Source: Sphagnum magellanicum (lineage: Eukaryota; Streptophyta; Sphagnopsida; Sphagnales; Sphagnaceae). From it: DNA of 64,000 nucleotides. Below the pieces are notes generated by a model. The model saw only the letters and a program-made list of their open reading frames with translations, did not search any database and was not told where the DNA came from. Positions 39,701 to 50,765 of this stretch are shown here, in pieces (the stretch's first letter is position 1; every line of letters starts with the position of its first letter). A program made the position numbers and the translations under genes. The stretch is from the NCBI GenBank assembly GCA_021904315.1, contig CM038919.1, forward strand, positions 16,237,666-16,301,665, read 5' to 3'.

Positions 39701-40917
39701 CCATCCAATAATTCAATATTCATTGCTAGAAGATCCAAAACATTAGTATGTGAATGTTTTTTACAAAATGTAACTGTTTTGTATCTCTAAATCCAACCAA
39801 TTTGATGCCATACCAAGAATTATGCAACAATTATGATACTTTTTTATATAAGATTTCAATACATTTCAAAACTTTTGATGAGGAGAACAAGTTTTTGGTA
39901 AAATAAAACAACATTACAATTTAGCTTCCCACAAAATTTGAAGCATTTTAGTGAAAAACCTCTTGTTGGTGCCTCTATGAAGCCAGATGTACTCCCTTTG
40001 CAAATCACCCAATCATCAAATGTAATCCTTTTACAATAACCCCATCACCAAATGCATTCCCCCTAGCAATGCACATGTTGCCGATGTGTTTGATCACCCT
40101 TATTATCATTGTAGCCACTTTATGACCATGTGAAACTGAGAAATAACCATTTTATACATTCGATTTTTTATAAAATTACCAAATTATTTCCACCTCACAC
40201 GAATATTTAACCAGCTATGTTATTTGAAAGTTTAGTTATGTAACCACAATAGCAACTAAGGTAGACCGACTAATGACCGAACACTTAAGCACTCAGGGTA
40301 GGCTGGATCCAAGGGGAGGGCTATATTGTTTCTAGTGTCCAAATAAAACTTGAACTCCTCTTCTTGGCACACTTGAAACATTAATAATCGTCAAAAACGG
40401 ATTACAAATGAAAAAGTTATAATCCCCCAAAGTAAAGAGGGTCAAGAACTCAAAAAAACAAACCACCAAACACTACAAAGACTAGTTCTCAAACACCCAA
40501 AAAATTCCTTATATGTTGTTGTGTTGCTATTAGAGTTCATAAATGATTTGTAGAACTTCAAGTGGCAGTCCAATAGCACTTTAAATTGTTTTAAATGAAT
40601 AAAAAATAAGAAAGTTATTAGATTTGAAATTAGGAAGGGTCCAAAGAGAAGAAAAGAAAGAAAAAATATGTTTTGTAAGTTAGAAAGCTTATTTTTCTTC
40701 TTGTTATTTTTTCATTACTCTGTTTCCTTTGCACTTGAAAGATGATTTCTAAAGCTTGAGGTAGGGCTCCCATAACATTTTAAATCACTCAAAATGAAGC
40801 ACATATGATGAACATATAAATAATTGTTTGGTCATAGGCGGCTGATCAGTGATGGGCGGTCTACACTAGCTATACTTGAAAAAAAAATGACTTGGGTGGA
40901 GTGAGCTGGGAAATGCC
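36791..40917. other. AT-rich DNA, no gene seen
   Basis: Short frames only. 36800-37600 may hold the decayed 3' end of the preceding transposase relic. No element ends, RNA genes or repeats of note were found. Confidence 0.5.
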
Positions 40918-41330
40918 CTACTTTAAGGAGGAATTAGCAAACAGTGTTGCGCAGTGCGGATGTTCAGCTTTATGGAGGCACTTAGCGTGGATCGCCACTA
41001 GATCCTGTGGGCCCGTCAAAATAGTAATAAGTTTTGAATTGAGCATTGAGTAGTGGATGTGAGCATTGAATACGTCAAATATTTCATCTCCTTTGGAAAG
41101 ACTCAAGTAGTACCCACGGCCTGCTGCTGCTACATACTGCCTTTAGCAAAGCCCAGGCATCTCAGCTTGGAGAGCATATTTCTTAAGCGTTGATATTCTA
41201 TTCAGCAGTTGCTGGGGGTACATGTGACTTCTTCCATTTCTTGCAGCAGATTTAATGCCTCCATAATGACCTCACGTCCAGGAGTTCCGTTTTGCAAAGT
41301 GCCCCGACTCAGGGGTGCAAACGGCTTGAT
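40918..41330 (-). pseudogene. Decayed coding-like segment, unknown
   Basis: The minus-strand frame 40918-41106 reads protein-like (SLSKGDEIFDVFNAHIHYSM, then GPQDLVAIHAKC). Upstream on the same strand (to about 41330) further protein-like codons occur, including LLQEMEEVTC, but with stops and frame changes. GC content is higher than the flanking DNA on the left. No family is recognised. It lies just outside the 42-kb hAT-like relic but in the opposite orientation, so it is probably a separate old insertion. Confidence 0.3.
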
Positions 41331-41984
41331 GATTGTGCTGGCCTGCCTTTAGATATTACGACACGTAATGTCCTGACAGCAGGGCACTACACTCCTGACC
41401 TCGGGTTCCACGCCGGGTTCATAGGGTGTAATGCCTTGTCGAGAAGGCATTATTAACCTACACTTTTCTGACCCTCTGATTCTTTAGTGAGCGGCTCCTT
41501 CTTCCTAGGCTAGTTGTAGACTAGAAAACTGGCAATGACTTGCATGCTGTCCATCTGTCCATAGTCGCAACGTCGGCCCCACACCGTCATTAATTCTTAG
41601 GTGGGTTGGAATAGAGAACTAGTGGAGCTCTGTTGTTTCCTGCGCGTTTGTAGCCAGAACATCGGCCTAACACTGCCTCTTAACATCTAGACTGCCCACA
41701 CTGCGGGGTTTCAGAGAGAATAGGTGAAATCAATTAGCAGCATAGGGATCAAGATAGGGAAAAGACAAGGTATCTAACAAGAAACAAAGTGCACAAGTAC
41801 TGTGCGAGAACCCTGTCTGCAAATAGCTATTGGGGTAACCCAGGCCTCCTAAAATTATGGATTTCTAAAAGTATCGCCCGGATTTCCATAAAATAAGTTT
41901 GGAATTGTCCATAAAACAGGAAAAAAATTATACACATGCGGCAACTGGCAACAGGGTTTCCTCAATAGGGTCCAGCATTTTTGT
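41331..41984. other. Moderate-GC DNA, no gene seen
   Basis: Composition matches the hAT-like relic that follows and it may be that element's 5' flank. A dispersed motif (CACAAGTACTGTGCGAGAAC) lies at 41792-41811. No start signal or terminal repeat was found. Confidence 0.4.
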
Positions 41985-42656
41985 TTGTTTGTGCGCCATG
42001 AAGTCGATCCCATTCTAGACAAAGCAAGCCCGGGAGTTCTGGAGTTCGGCTTGGAGGTCGTCTCCAAGGATGCCAAAGGAGATGTGACCATACGGTGCCT
42101 TTTCTGCGTCCACAAAGGCCAAGACAACATGGAGGTCGGCAGTAGTGTGAAAGGCGACCTCAACCATCAAATATTTCACGAAGCCGTTCGCTCCTTTCAA
42201 CTATCACTTCCATTTGAAGCAGCACGCCAAGTCGTGGGCCACCTACCAGGTGCTGTTTGACCAAGACAAAAAGGAATACTTCAAGAACAAGGTGAAGCGC
42301 ATCAACACTTTGCACCAACACATGGACCTGACCGTAGACTCGATCGAATTTGTCATCTCGGCTGACATTGTCGACACGATCATTGACGATATTTTCTTTT
42401 GCAATGACGAATAGCTGCTCAATGATACTGATAGTGATGATGACATTGCAACAGCTAAGGCGATCGTGAAGAGGGCCGCCAAGAAGTCCAAGGAGAAGGT
42501 CAATGCCATAAAGTTCTTTGTCAAACAATCTGATGAGTTAACATACAAGGTCACAATAAAAAACGACACACGTTTTGAACTAGCGATGGACCATGTATTG
42601 ATCGGCATGTCATTCTAACAGACACCAACAACCATCTAGCAAGCCAAGGACCGTAC
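41985..42656 (+). pseudogene. hAT-like transposase pseudogene, segment 1 (N-terminal)
   Basis: Segment 1 of 3. About 42035-42140 encodes SKDAKGDVTIRCLFCVHKGQ, a C2-type zinc-finger half. After a frame change, 42195-42310 encodes HLKQHAKSWATYQVLFDQDK, completing a BED-like C-x2-C...H-x-x-x-H finger. 42320-42618 continues with an acidic stretch and VNAIKFFVKQSDELTYKV. Stop codons (for example 42412) and frameshifts break it. The segment is cut at 42656 by a solo LTR, and coding similarity resumes at 43567. Such transposases bind terminal repeats of their own element and cut DNA when intact. This one is inactive. Confidence 0.6.
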
Positions 42657-43561
42657 TGTCGCGCTCCCAAGTTCCTCGTAGACCCACTTGAGGGTCCAAG
42701 TATGCGGCAATGCGGAAGGAGTTGGAACTTGGAGCACGATCCCGACTTCCAGCATTAGAGGGGGTGAGAGGAGCGTGCTAGAAGTCCCGGGAAAGACTAG
42801 GAAGAATTAACAAGCTTACTCACTCACACGAGCCTGCATGAAACCACACAAAGTGGTTAGAACTCATTCTGGATCCCTTTGGTGTTGGGACAAGCCACGG
42901 GCAACATGGACACACAAGACTCACCACGGCTCGGACCTTGGGGGAAGCCACCACCTTCCCCCTTATAGTATACTCTGTGACTCGCCGTGAGGGTGGCATC
43001 CAAATGGCCATTTTGTCCCGAGACTCCCGGGACTCCCGCGTGGGAGTCCTGAAATCGCGCATTTTCGGGACTCTCGCGACTTTGAAGCTTCATAACTTTC
43101 GGAGCAGACCTCCGATTGACTCGTTGTCTAAAGCAAAGTTGTAGGCCTCGTTGAGACCTTTCCAACGGTATGTCGCACGTTTTCTGCAGCCAAGTATTTC
43201 GAGTCGATTCGCAACTTTTAGTGGTCGGGAGTCAAAATTGGCGAAATCCCAGGAGTTCGACTCCTGGGCCTTCTTTTGGCCATAACTTGTGTTTCAGATG
43301 TCCAAATGAGCAATGCGAGCCCATTTTGGACATCTAAACTTCAACACCTTTCCATTGATATAAAGAGCGCAACCAGCCATGGAGTTTTGACCCCTCAAAA
43401 CGCTCTCTGAAGTTTTGGGACTCCAACTCCCAACATGGGAGTTCACTTGGGAGTGTGAGGGTTCACTCCCTCACACTCTTTGCACTCCCAGGTCTACTTA
43501 TAGGCCCGCAACCTTGCAACCCCCCTTGCCTTGGTCGCGAGCCAAGGCTAGGGTTGCGACA
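42657..43561 (-). mobile_element. Solo LTR of the chromovirus family, TSD CGTAC
   Basis: Reverse-oriented, 905-bp copy of the LTR described at 45282-46224. Its 5' TG end is at 43561 and its 3' CA end, mutated to read TGTCGC on the plus strand, is at 42657. CGTAC flanks both sides (42652-42656 and 43562-43566), so the insertion site is intact and the internal region has been lost by LTR-LTR recombination. The conserved TATA block, GGGGGAAG hairpin (about 42945) and U3 hairpin (43296-43335) are preserved. It interrupts the hAT-like pseudogene. Confidence 0.93.
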
Positions 43562-43566
43562 CGTAC

Positions 43567-44601
43567 CGAGATAGTCAAGTTGGCAAGATTCAATCAAGTG
43601 CTCTGCAAAACATTTCCAACATCATCGACAACAAATTTGTTTGGGCAATCTCGTTAGTTGGCAATAACAGCACGCACCATGGACAACCTTTTTTTGATCT
43701 ACGCTTATGTGCCTGCTACTGCAATGATTTCACGAACCTCCACTTGGTTGTCGTCCCCATGTTCGAACGCCACACCGCTGAAAAGATCTTCAACATGGTC
43801 GTCAAGTTTCTCGATGCATTGTACAGTTGGTGGCATGACAAGTTGATCGGAATGTCATCTGATGGAGAAAACATGATGATCAATCATCATTCTGGGTTCG
43901 TCATGTGCATGGTTCGATCCACTTCTAACAACGTACTGCATGTTTAGTGCACACCACATCAAATCGATATTGTTGTCAAGGCTTCGACCGAATCAATCTT
44001 GGACGGCTCTTAGATCAAATTCACATATAGCTGGTCGATATTTTTACGGTCGCAAGACAATCTTATAATCGCCATGAACATCAAGTGCCCAAAGAAGACC
44101 AATCAATGGGTGCATTTGGGATGCCAACTCAAGTTCTTCCAACAGTATTAGCGTCAGCTAATTGCCCCACATATGCCCCATCTTCCATTTGGTGGGTCAT
44201 CACCTATTTGATCACTCCAGCCATCAACGCAGTCAATGTCACCTTCGTCGTGTTGCAAGATAGGTCGTTTTTGCTTGTGCAACAAGAATAGTGTATCCAA
44301 ATGTTATTCGACACCATTATGACAATGTTTAGCATTGAGATGATCAAAGAGCTCAACAAAGGTGATAACGAAAGAACGGGCGATTATGTCAATTTCAAAC
44401 AATGGCGCATCAATGTCAACTCAATCATTGCCCACATCAAGGACCAAGGGTCGTCCCCTCGGCAGCAATGCTACAAAGAGCTGGACGTTACCGATCAAAA
44501 ATTCATCGTCAAGGAGATTGGCATGTTTACGATGGAACTGGTCGACGGCTTCAAAGATGTCAAGGCTGAGTTTGCGACATGAATAGACCCCTCGATTCAG
44601 A
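43567..44601 (+). pseudogene. hAT-like transposase pseudogene, segment 2 (catalytic core)
   Basis: Segment 2 of 3. Frames include DNKFVWAISLVGNNSTHHGQ (about 43630-43690), MFERHTAEKIFNMVVKFLDA (43756-43815), then KLIGMSSDGENMMINHHSG, TPHQIDIVVKA (about 43952-43985), KCPKKTNQWVHLG, and 44301-44582 with NFKQWRINVNSIIAHIKDQG and QQCYKELD. The D-G-E-N and P-H-Q-I-D motifs are typical of this hAT-like group. Several stops sit where Trp is expected (TAG for TGG near 43945 and 44013). Segment 2 ends at the old LTR at about 44602. Coding similarity resumes at 52707. Confidence 0.68.
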
Positions 44602-45281
44602 TGTGCTATCAAAATAAGGGCTTGCAAGGTCACGAGCTTAAAGGGAAGCCCAGGAATGAAGGAAAGTATGAGGGAATGAACCTTCACACTCCCAAAGGAG
44701 CTTCCACTTTCGGAGTTGGAGTCCTAGTGGACTCTCAAATGTTCAAAGAGCGATTACAAAAGTCAAAACCACATGGCTTGAAAAGTTATTTATATCATTG
44801 GAAAGCTATTGAAACATAGATGTCTAAAATGGGCTTGCATCACCCATTTGGACATCTAAAACACAGGTTATGGCCAAAAGAAAGGCCGGGAGTTAAATTG
44901 GTAGTTTGATTTTCGACTACTAAAAGTCGGGAATCACACCGATTTCCTTGCGTGTAGGTGGCGTGAGACATACCATTGGAAAGATCTCGTTAAGGACTAC
45001 AACTTTGCTTTAGACCTCATCTTAATCGAAGGTTTGCGCACAAAGTTATGGGACCCCAAAGTCGCGAAAGTCCCAACTTTGGCAATTCCGGGATTCCCAC
45101 TTAGGAGTCTCGGGACAAAAAGCCATTTGGATGTGGGCCTCGTGGAGAGAGGCATAGAGTATACTATAAGGGGGAAGGTGGTGGCTTCCCCCAAGTCCGG
45201 GCCGTGGTGAATCTTGTGAGTTTGAGTTTGCCCGTGGCTCGTCCTAGCACCAAAAGTGCTCCAACTATGCATTAACCACCT
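44602..45281 (+). mobile_element. Old diverged LTR, left part (interrupted)
   Basis: Clearly homologous to the young LTR but with many substitutions and indels. It carries the U3 hairpin (44818-44857), the TATA block (about 45149-45160) and the GGGGGAAG hairpin (about 45170). It stops at CACCT (45277-45281), where the full-length chromovirus inserted, and continues at 52508-52706. The start is set at TG 44602 by alignment and is approximate. Its own target duplication is no longer visible. Confidence 0.8.
45277..45281. repeat. Target-site duplication CACCT (left copy)
   Basis: CACCT immediately precedes the 5' LTR and is repeated directly after the 3' LTR at 52508-52512. The 5-bp length is as expected for Ty3/gypsy integrases. 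Confidence 0.95.
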
Positions 45282-46224
45282 TGTCGCAACCCTAGCCTTG
45301 GCTCGCGACCAAGGCAAGGGGGTTGCAAGGGTGCGGGCCAAAAGGAAGCCCGAGAGTCACATCAAGACTCCCGGGAGTGCAAGAAAGTGTGAGGGAGTGG
45401 ACCCTCACACTCCCAAGGCAACTCCCATGTTGGGAGTTGGTGAGAGTTAGAGTCCCAAAAGGACTCCCGAAACTTCAGAGCACGTTTTGAGGGGTCAAAA
45501 CTCAATGGCTTGGTGCGCTCTTTATATCAATGGAAAGGTCTTGAAGTGTAGATGTCTAAAATGGGCTCGCATTGCTCATTTGGACATCTGAAATGCAAGT
45601 TATGGCCAAAAGAAGGCCCGGGAGTCGAACTCGCGGGAGTCCGCCAGTTTCGACTCCCGGGCACTAAAAGTCGGGAATCGACCCGAAATACTTGGCTGCT
45701 GAGAACGTGCGACATACCGTTGGAAAGGTCTCGACGAGATCTACAACTTTGCTTCAGACCGCGTCGTCATCGGAGGTCTGCTCCGAAAGTTATGCGCGTT
45801 CAAAGTCCCGGGAGTCCCGCTGGGCGGGATTTCGGGACTCCCGCGCGGGAGTCCCGGGACTCCCGGGACAAAATGTCCATTTGGGTGCCACCCCCGCGAC
45901 GTGGCACAGAGTATACTATAAGGGGGAAGGTGGTGGCTTCCCCCAAGTCCGGGCCGTGGTGAGTCTTGTGTGTCCGTGTTGCCCGTGGCTCGTCCTAGCA
46001 CCAAATGTGCTCCAACTATGTTCTAACCACTTTGTGTGGTTCCATGCAGGCCCGTGTGAGTGAGTGAAGCTTGTCAACTCTTCCTAGTCCCATCCCGGAG
46101 CTCCAACACGCCCCTCTACCCCTCCAAGTGTTGTGAGCTAGGGAGCGCCTCCCGACCACTCCCACTTCCGCTGTCTTTCACTTGGACTCACATTTGAGTC
46201 CTTCGAGTGGTTAGGAGTGCGTCA
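45282..46224 (+). repeat. 5' LTR of the chromovirus
   Basis: 943 bp, TGTCGC...GCGTCA. U3 holds many GACTCCCG/CGGGAGTC words and a 22-bp perfect palindrome (45834-45855). Two conserved hairpins occur (45550-45589 and 45922-45944). A TATA-like TATACTATAAGG is at 45912-45923, so transcription probably starts shortly downstream. Frames inside the LTR are by-products of high GC. It is identical to 51565-52507. Confidence 0.96.
45912..45944 (+). promoter_or_regulatory. LTR core promoter: TATA box followed by hairpin
   Basis: TATACTATAAGG is followed at once by GGGGGAAG (45922-45929), a 7-nt loop and CTTCCCCC (45937-45944). The block is kept in the 3' LTR and in all older LTR copies here (about 42945 reverse, 45160, 54640), while surrounding LTR sequence has diverged. 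Retention suggests function in initiation or in the 5' leader. The start site itself cannot be read from sequence. Confidence 0.6.
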
Positions 46225-46226
46225 CT

Positions 46227-46238
46227 TGGTATCAGAGC
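46227..46238 (+). other. Primer binding site, initiator Met-tRNA
   Basis: TGGTATCAGAGC begins two bases after the 5' LTR (spacer CT). It is complementary to the 3' end of plant initiator Met-tRNA, the usual primer for minus-strand synthesis in plant LTR elements. Confidence 0.93.
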
Positions 46239-46274
46239 TCTGGGAGAGCTCGATCCACTTATTGGGAAGTTCCG

Positions 46275-49200
46275 ATGGCACCAAAGAAGGCCCGCAAACC
46301 AGTCCAAGAGACCGTGGTGGAAGAACCCACCCAAGATCTAGATGTTCCTCCCCAACCTATTAGGGAGGAGGAACAAGACCATTCCGAAGATGAAGGAGAC
46401 CGTGCTAGCCTTGAGGAGCATGAGAATGAAGAAGAACAACCAAATGGAGTCTTCTTCACCCCGGAGCAATTGGAGGTCCTACTCAAAATGAATAGGCCCA
46501 ATTTTAGTGAATTGGTAGAGGCCCTCAAGGGAGGTTCGTCTAAAAGTGTGGGATTCAAGCCCGCTAGGCCTGGGAATTTTGATGGGGCCCGGGATCGGAA
46601 GGTTGTGGATGCTTGGCTTGCGGAAATGGAAGATTACCTCCATGCCGCTAAAGTTGGTCGGCATTCGGCCGTGGAACTTGCCCAATCCTATTTGAAGGGC
46701 TATGCCTCCACATGGTGGAGGACGGTGAGGCAAGAAGAGGGGAAGACCCATGGCTACACATGGGAATTCTTCAAGGAGCGTATTGAGTTGGAATTCATTC
46801 CCAAGAATTCCGACTACATTTCAAGATGTAAACTTCGTGACCTTGTGAATGCAAGCAATGAGAACTTACGTCAATATGTGAGGGCTTATTCCGAACTCAT
46901 GCTTGAAATTAGGCATATGCATGAGTTAGACCGGGTGTGCCACTTTGTGATGGGGCTTCCAACTTGGGCGAAGCGCAAACTTGAAGAGAATTGGCCCGCC
47001 TCACTCACCGAAGCCATCATGAAAGTGGAAGGCTTTTCGGATGTGGGGCGAGGTGAGAAGTCCGGATTCAAAAGGGATAGTAAGTTCCCTCACAAGAAAG
47101 CGCGCCATGAAGGGGAATGGAGTCAAGGCCAAGACACCTCAAAGGGGGAAAAGCCTAAACCATTCCAAGGCTCGAGTTTTAAACCCAAGGGAAATTTTGT
47201 CAAGAAGGGAGTCCCTTTCAAAGGGAGCCAACCCAAGGGAGATGCTAGTGGGAAACCCAAAGGAGTGTGTTTCAATTGCAATGAAGCGGGGCACTATTCC
47301 AAAGATTGTCCCAAACCCAAACCGGGGAGTGGGGCTACTAAGGTAAATGCGCTTGCCGCCAACCTAGCCCAAGGTGAATGTAATCGCCTTATTTTCTTGA
47401 AAGGGAAGGTTTCTAAGCGGGAAGTGCTTTGTCTTTTGGACACAGGGGCTTCCCACAACTTCATAACACAAGGAAGTGCGGAAAGAATGGAGCTCCCCTT
47501 GGAGGAGCTCAAGGCACCCATTGAGGTGCATTTTGCGGATGGCATTCCCCATCCCACCAAGTTGCAAGCAAAAGATGTGCCTCTTCAATTGGGGAATTGG
47601 AGAGGCAAGGTGGACTTACTAGTTTCCACCTTAGGGGGAATGGATTGCATTTTGGGAATGGAATTCATCACAAGGAACAATGTGCTCATAGAAGGGCACA
47701 ATCGGCTAGTTAGGATCCCATCCAAAAATGGGATCGTGCGAGTGAAGGCACATGAAGTGCCTAGCGTGGGTGGGACAACCATCCACTTGATGTTGGGAAA
47801 GAACTTGGAAAAAGAATGTGGGGGAGGCCATAGCATGTTATGTGTGATGCGGGTGTTGGATGAGTTTGAACCAAAGGAGGCCACCAAGGTGGTGAGCCCC
47901 CACAAGTGCATCAAGCAAGTGTTAGAGGAATTCCCGGATGTGATGCCCGAAGAGTTGCCCGATGAGTTGCCCCCGAGAAGACAAGTGGACCATGCCATTG
48001 AGGTGGTCCCGGGAGTGGCACCTCCCGCCAAGGCCCCGTATCGAATGAGTCATGAGGAGTTAAAAGAGCTCAAGGTTCAACTCGAAGAACTCCTCGCGAA
48101 GGGGTACATCAAACCTAGCAAGTCGCCATATGGGGCACCCGTCCTTTTTGTTCACAAAAAGGATGGGACTTTGAGGATGTGCGTGGATTATAGAGCCCTC
48201 AACAAGGTGACCGTGAAGAATAGGTACCCATTGCCTCGGATTGATGACTTGTTTGATCGACTTTCGGGAGCCAAAGTGTTTAGTAGGATTGACCTACGTT
48301 CCGGGTATTACCAAATTCGAATTGCACAAGGGGATGAAGAGAAAACCGCTTGCCGCACGAGGTATGGTTCCTACGAGTTTTTGGTGATGCCTTTTGGGCT
48401 CACCAACGCACCCGCCACATTTTGCACCCTCATGAATGACATTTTCCGAGAATGGTTGGACGACTTTGTGGTCGTCTACATAGACGACATTTTGGTTTAT
48501 AGTAACTCCATGGAGGAGCATGCGGAACACCTTCGAAAGGTGTTCCAAAGGTTGAAGGAAAACAAGTTGTATGCCAAGTTTGAGAAGTGCGAGTTTGGAG
48601 TCTCGGAGGTGGACTTCCTTGGGCATAGGATCACCCAAGAAGGTTTGAAGATGGATGACCACAAGGTGAAGGCAATTTTGGATTGGGAACCGCCTAGGTC
48701 GGTTCCCGCCTTAAGGTCATTTCTAGGATTGGCATCCTATTATCGCAAGTTCATCAAGAACTTTGCAAAGATAGCCGCACCTTTGACAAACCTTTTGAAG
48801 AAGTCATCCGGGGCTTACGAATGGGAAGAGGCATGCAATGAGGCCTTTGAAACCTTGAAGGGCATTTTGGTGAAGGCGCCCGTGTTAAAGTTGCCCGATT
48901 TTGACAAGGACTTTGAGATCCACTCCGATGCGTCCGACTTCGCCATAGGAGGAGTCCTAGTGCAAGATGGAAGGCCGGTGGCCTTCGAAAGCAAAAAGCT
49001 AAGCGAGACGGAGCGAAGGTGGCCCACCCATGAGAAGGAAATGTGGGCCGTCATCCATTGTCTCAAGACTTGGGGCCATTACATAGGCTCCAAGGACGTG
49101 GTGGTGTGGACCGACAATGTCACCTTGAAGTACTTTGCAACTCAACCAAAGTTGTCATCAAAGCAAGTGAGATGGCAAGACACATTGGCCTTGTTCAATG

Positions 49201-50765
49201 TGGACATTCGGCATAAGCCCGGGAAGGAAAATGTGGTGCCGGATGCATTGAGTCGGAAACACCAACTCAAAGTGGTGTATGTGGGGGAAAGCGAGTTCCA
49301 AAAGGAAGTTCGTGTTGGGAGTCGCCATGACGAGTTTGCCAAGGAAAGGAAGCAAGAAATCCAAAGGGGGATGAAGTCCCACTTCCACTTACAAAATGGA
49401 CTATTATGGTACAAGCAAAACCGGCTCTATGTTCCAAAAGGGAGGTTAAGGGATGTGCTTTTGAAGGAATGTCATGATGGGCCCCTTGCGGGCCATGGTG
49501 GTGCAAAGCGCACCACCACATTCCTCAAGAAGTCCTATTATTGGCCCAACTTGAAGGAGGATGCGGAGGAATACGTGAAGACTTGCTTGACTTGCCAACA
49601 AAACCGGGCACTCAATAAAAAGCAAGCGGGATTGTTGCGACCATTACCCATTCCGGAAGGGCCGTGGGAAAGTGTCTCCATGGATTTCATGGTGAGTTTG
49701 CCACCATCAAAGGGGTTTGATGCGATCATGGTGGTGGTGGATCGGTTTAGCAAGATGGCACACTTTATTCCTACCAAGGAAAGTGCCACGGCCCAAGAGA
49801 CGGGAAGGTTGTTCTTCACCCACGTGTTCAAGCATCACGGCCTCCCCAAGGACATTGTGTCGGATCGAGACCCCAAGTTCACGAGCAAGTTTTGGAGAGC
49901 ATTGTGGAAGCGCATGGGGTCCGAGCTCAAGATGAGCACTTCCTTTCGTCCCCAAACCGATGGACAAACCGAGAGGGTGAACTTGGTGATCCAACAATTC
50001 CTAAGGAATTATGTGGCGGCGGACCAACAAGATTGGGTGGACCATTTGGAGTTGGCCGAATTTTGTTACAACAATTCGGAGCATTCGGCAACGGGGGCCA
50101 CCCCATTTCAAATGGTGACGGGCAAGTCACCAATTGTACCCACAACTTGGGTTGGACAACCTCCAAGTGATGCGAGTGAGGAAGTGCCCATGGTCACACA
50201 ACTTGATGAAGAAAGGCGGCGCTTGTGGGAGATGGCCAAGGCTAATCTTGAGAAGGCGCATAAAAGGTACAAAGACTTTGCGGACAAGTCCCGACGAGAG
50301 GTGCATTTTGAAGAAGGTGATGAAGTATGGTTGAACATCAAGAACTTCCGGTTGCCCGAAGGTTTGAGTCACAAGTTCTTGGGCCCATATGCGGGCCCAT
50401 TCAAAGTGTTGGAAAAGAAATTTCCCGACACTTACAAATTAGAACTACCGGAAAATCTTAAGGTTCATCCCGTATTCCATGTTTCGCTTTTGAAGCCGGT
50501 CACCCGTGATGCCTCAAGGCCTAAGCGAGAGCACAATTCAAGGCCCCCTCCGGACTTGGTCCACAATGAGCCTGAGTTTGAAGTGGAGGCCGTGCTCAAG
50601 TCAAGGCAAATAAGGGGGAGAGAGCGGGAGTACTTGGTCAAGTGGAAAGGTTACCATCCAATAGAGGCATCTTGGGTGAACGAATCCGATATGGAACATG
50701 CCCAAGAAGCCATAGAAGAGTTCCACAATAGACCGGCAAAGAGGCAAAGGAAACATAGAGCGTGA
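46275..50765 (+). CDS. Gag-Pol polyprotein with chromodomain (Ty3/gypsy chromovirus)
   Basis: Single frame of 1496 codons, no stop or frameshift. Residues about 1-60 are acidic. Gag homology lies at about 100-255 ([10 protein letters not shown]...WWRTV...FIPKN). A CCHC zinc knuckle occupies 332-345 (C332, C335, H340, C345). Aspartic protease active site DTGAS starts at D389. Reverse transcriptase covers about 560-790 with YIDD at 735-738. RNase H lies at about 875-1010 (first Asp D885). The integrase has an HHCC finger (H1067, H1074, C1104, C1107) and a DD35E triad (D1137, D1197, E1233). A chromodomain lies at about 1434-1487, with YLVKWKGY and SWVNE. Order PR-RT-RH-IN is Ty3/gypsy. The ATG lies 51 nt after the LTR in context CCGATGGC. 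Gag and Pol are fused, so a Gag-only product would need processing or RNA-level control, and none is evident. All catalytic residues are present, so it is likely functional. Confidence 0.97.
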   Translation: MAPKKARKPVQETVVEEPTQDLDVPPQPIREEEQDHSEDEGDRASLEEHENEEEQPNGVFFTPEQLEVLLKMNRPNFSELVEALKGGSSKSVGFKPARPGNFDGARDRKVVDAWLAEMEDYLHAAKVGRHSAVELAQSYLKGYASTWWRTVRQEEGKTHGYTWEFFKERIELEFIPKNSDYISRCKLRDLVNASNENLRQYVRAYSELMLEIRHMHELDRVCHFVMGLPTWAKRKLEENWPASLTEAIMKVEGFSDVGRGEKSGFKRDSKFPHKKARHEGEWSQGQDTSKGEKPKPFQGSSFKPKGNFVKKGVPFKGSQPKGDASGKPKGVCFNCNEAGHYSKDCPKPKPGSGATKVNALAANLAQGECNRLIFLKGKVSKREVLCLLDTGASHNFITQGSAERMELPLEELKAPIEVHFADGIPHPTKLQAKDVPLQLGNWRGKVDLLVSTLGGMDCILGMEFITRNNVLIEGHNRLVRIPSKNGIVRVKAHEVPSVGGTTIHLMLGKNLEKECGGGHSMLCVMRVLDEFEPKEATKVVSPHKCIKQVLEEFPDVMPEELPDELPPRRQVDHAIEVVPGVAPPAKAPYRMSHEELKELKVQLEELLAKGYIKPSKSPYGAPVLFVHKKDGTLRMCVDYRALNKVTVKNRYPLPRIDDLFDRLSGAKVFSRIDLRSGYYQIRIAQGDEEKTACRTRYGSYEFLVMPFGLTNAPATFCTLMNDIFREWLDDFVVVYIDDILVYSNSMEEHAEHLRKVFQRLKENKLYAKFEKCEFGVSEVDFLGHRITQEGLKMDDHKVKAILDWEPPRSVPALRSFLGLASYYRKFIKNFAKIAAPLTNLLKKSSGAYEWEEACNEAFETLKGILVKAPVLKLPDFDKDFEIHSDASDFAIGGVLVQDGRPVAFESKKLSETERRWPTHEKEMWAVIHCLKTWGHYIGSKDVVVWTDNVTLKYFATQPKLSSKQVRWQDTLALFNVDIRHKPGKENVVPDALSRKHQLKVVYVGESEFQKEVRVGSRHDEFAKERKQEIQRGMKSHFHLQNGLLWYKQNRLYVPKGRLRDVLLKECHDGPLAGHGGAKRTTTFLKKSYYWPNLKEDAEEYVKTCLTCQQNRALNKKQAGLLRPLPIPEGPWESVSMDFMVSLPPSKGFDAIMVVVDRFSKMAHFIPTKESATAQETGRLFFTHVFKHHGLPKDIVSDRDPKFTSKFWRALWKRMGSELKMSTSFRPQTDGQTERVNLVIQQFLRNYVAADQQDWVDHLELAEFCYNNSEHSATGATPFQMVTGKSPIVPTTWVGQPPSDASEEVPMVTQLDEERRRLWEMAKANLEKAHKRYKDFADKSRREVHFEEGDEVWLNIKNFRLPEGLSHKFLGPYAGPFKVLEKKFPDTYKLELPENLKVHPVFHVSLLKPVTRDASRPKREHNSRPPPDLVHNEPEFEVEAVLKSRQIRGREREYLVKWKGYHPIEASWVNESDMEHAQEAIEEFHNRPAKRQRKHRA

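Noticed and set aside
41309-41324. CAGGGGTGCAAA as a hAT terminal repeat
   Set aside because: No inverted partner or 8-bp duplication found beyond the C-terminal segment at 53139.
45552-46063. Open frames of 123-136 codons inside the LTR, repeated at 51835-52346
   Set aside because: They lie in a GC-rich non-coding LTR, overlap in several frames, are copied exactly in the 3' LTR and match no protein.
46886-50372. Many minus-strand and alternate frames under the gag-pol gene
   Set aside because: Shadows of the 1496-codon plus-strand frame.
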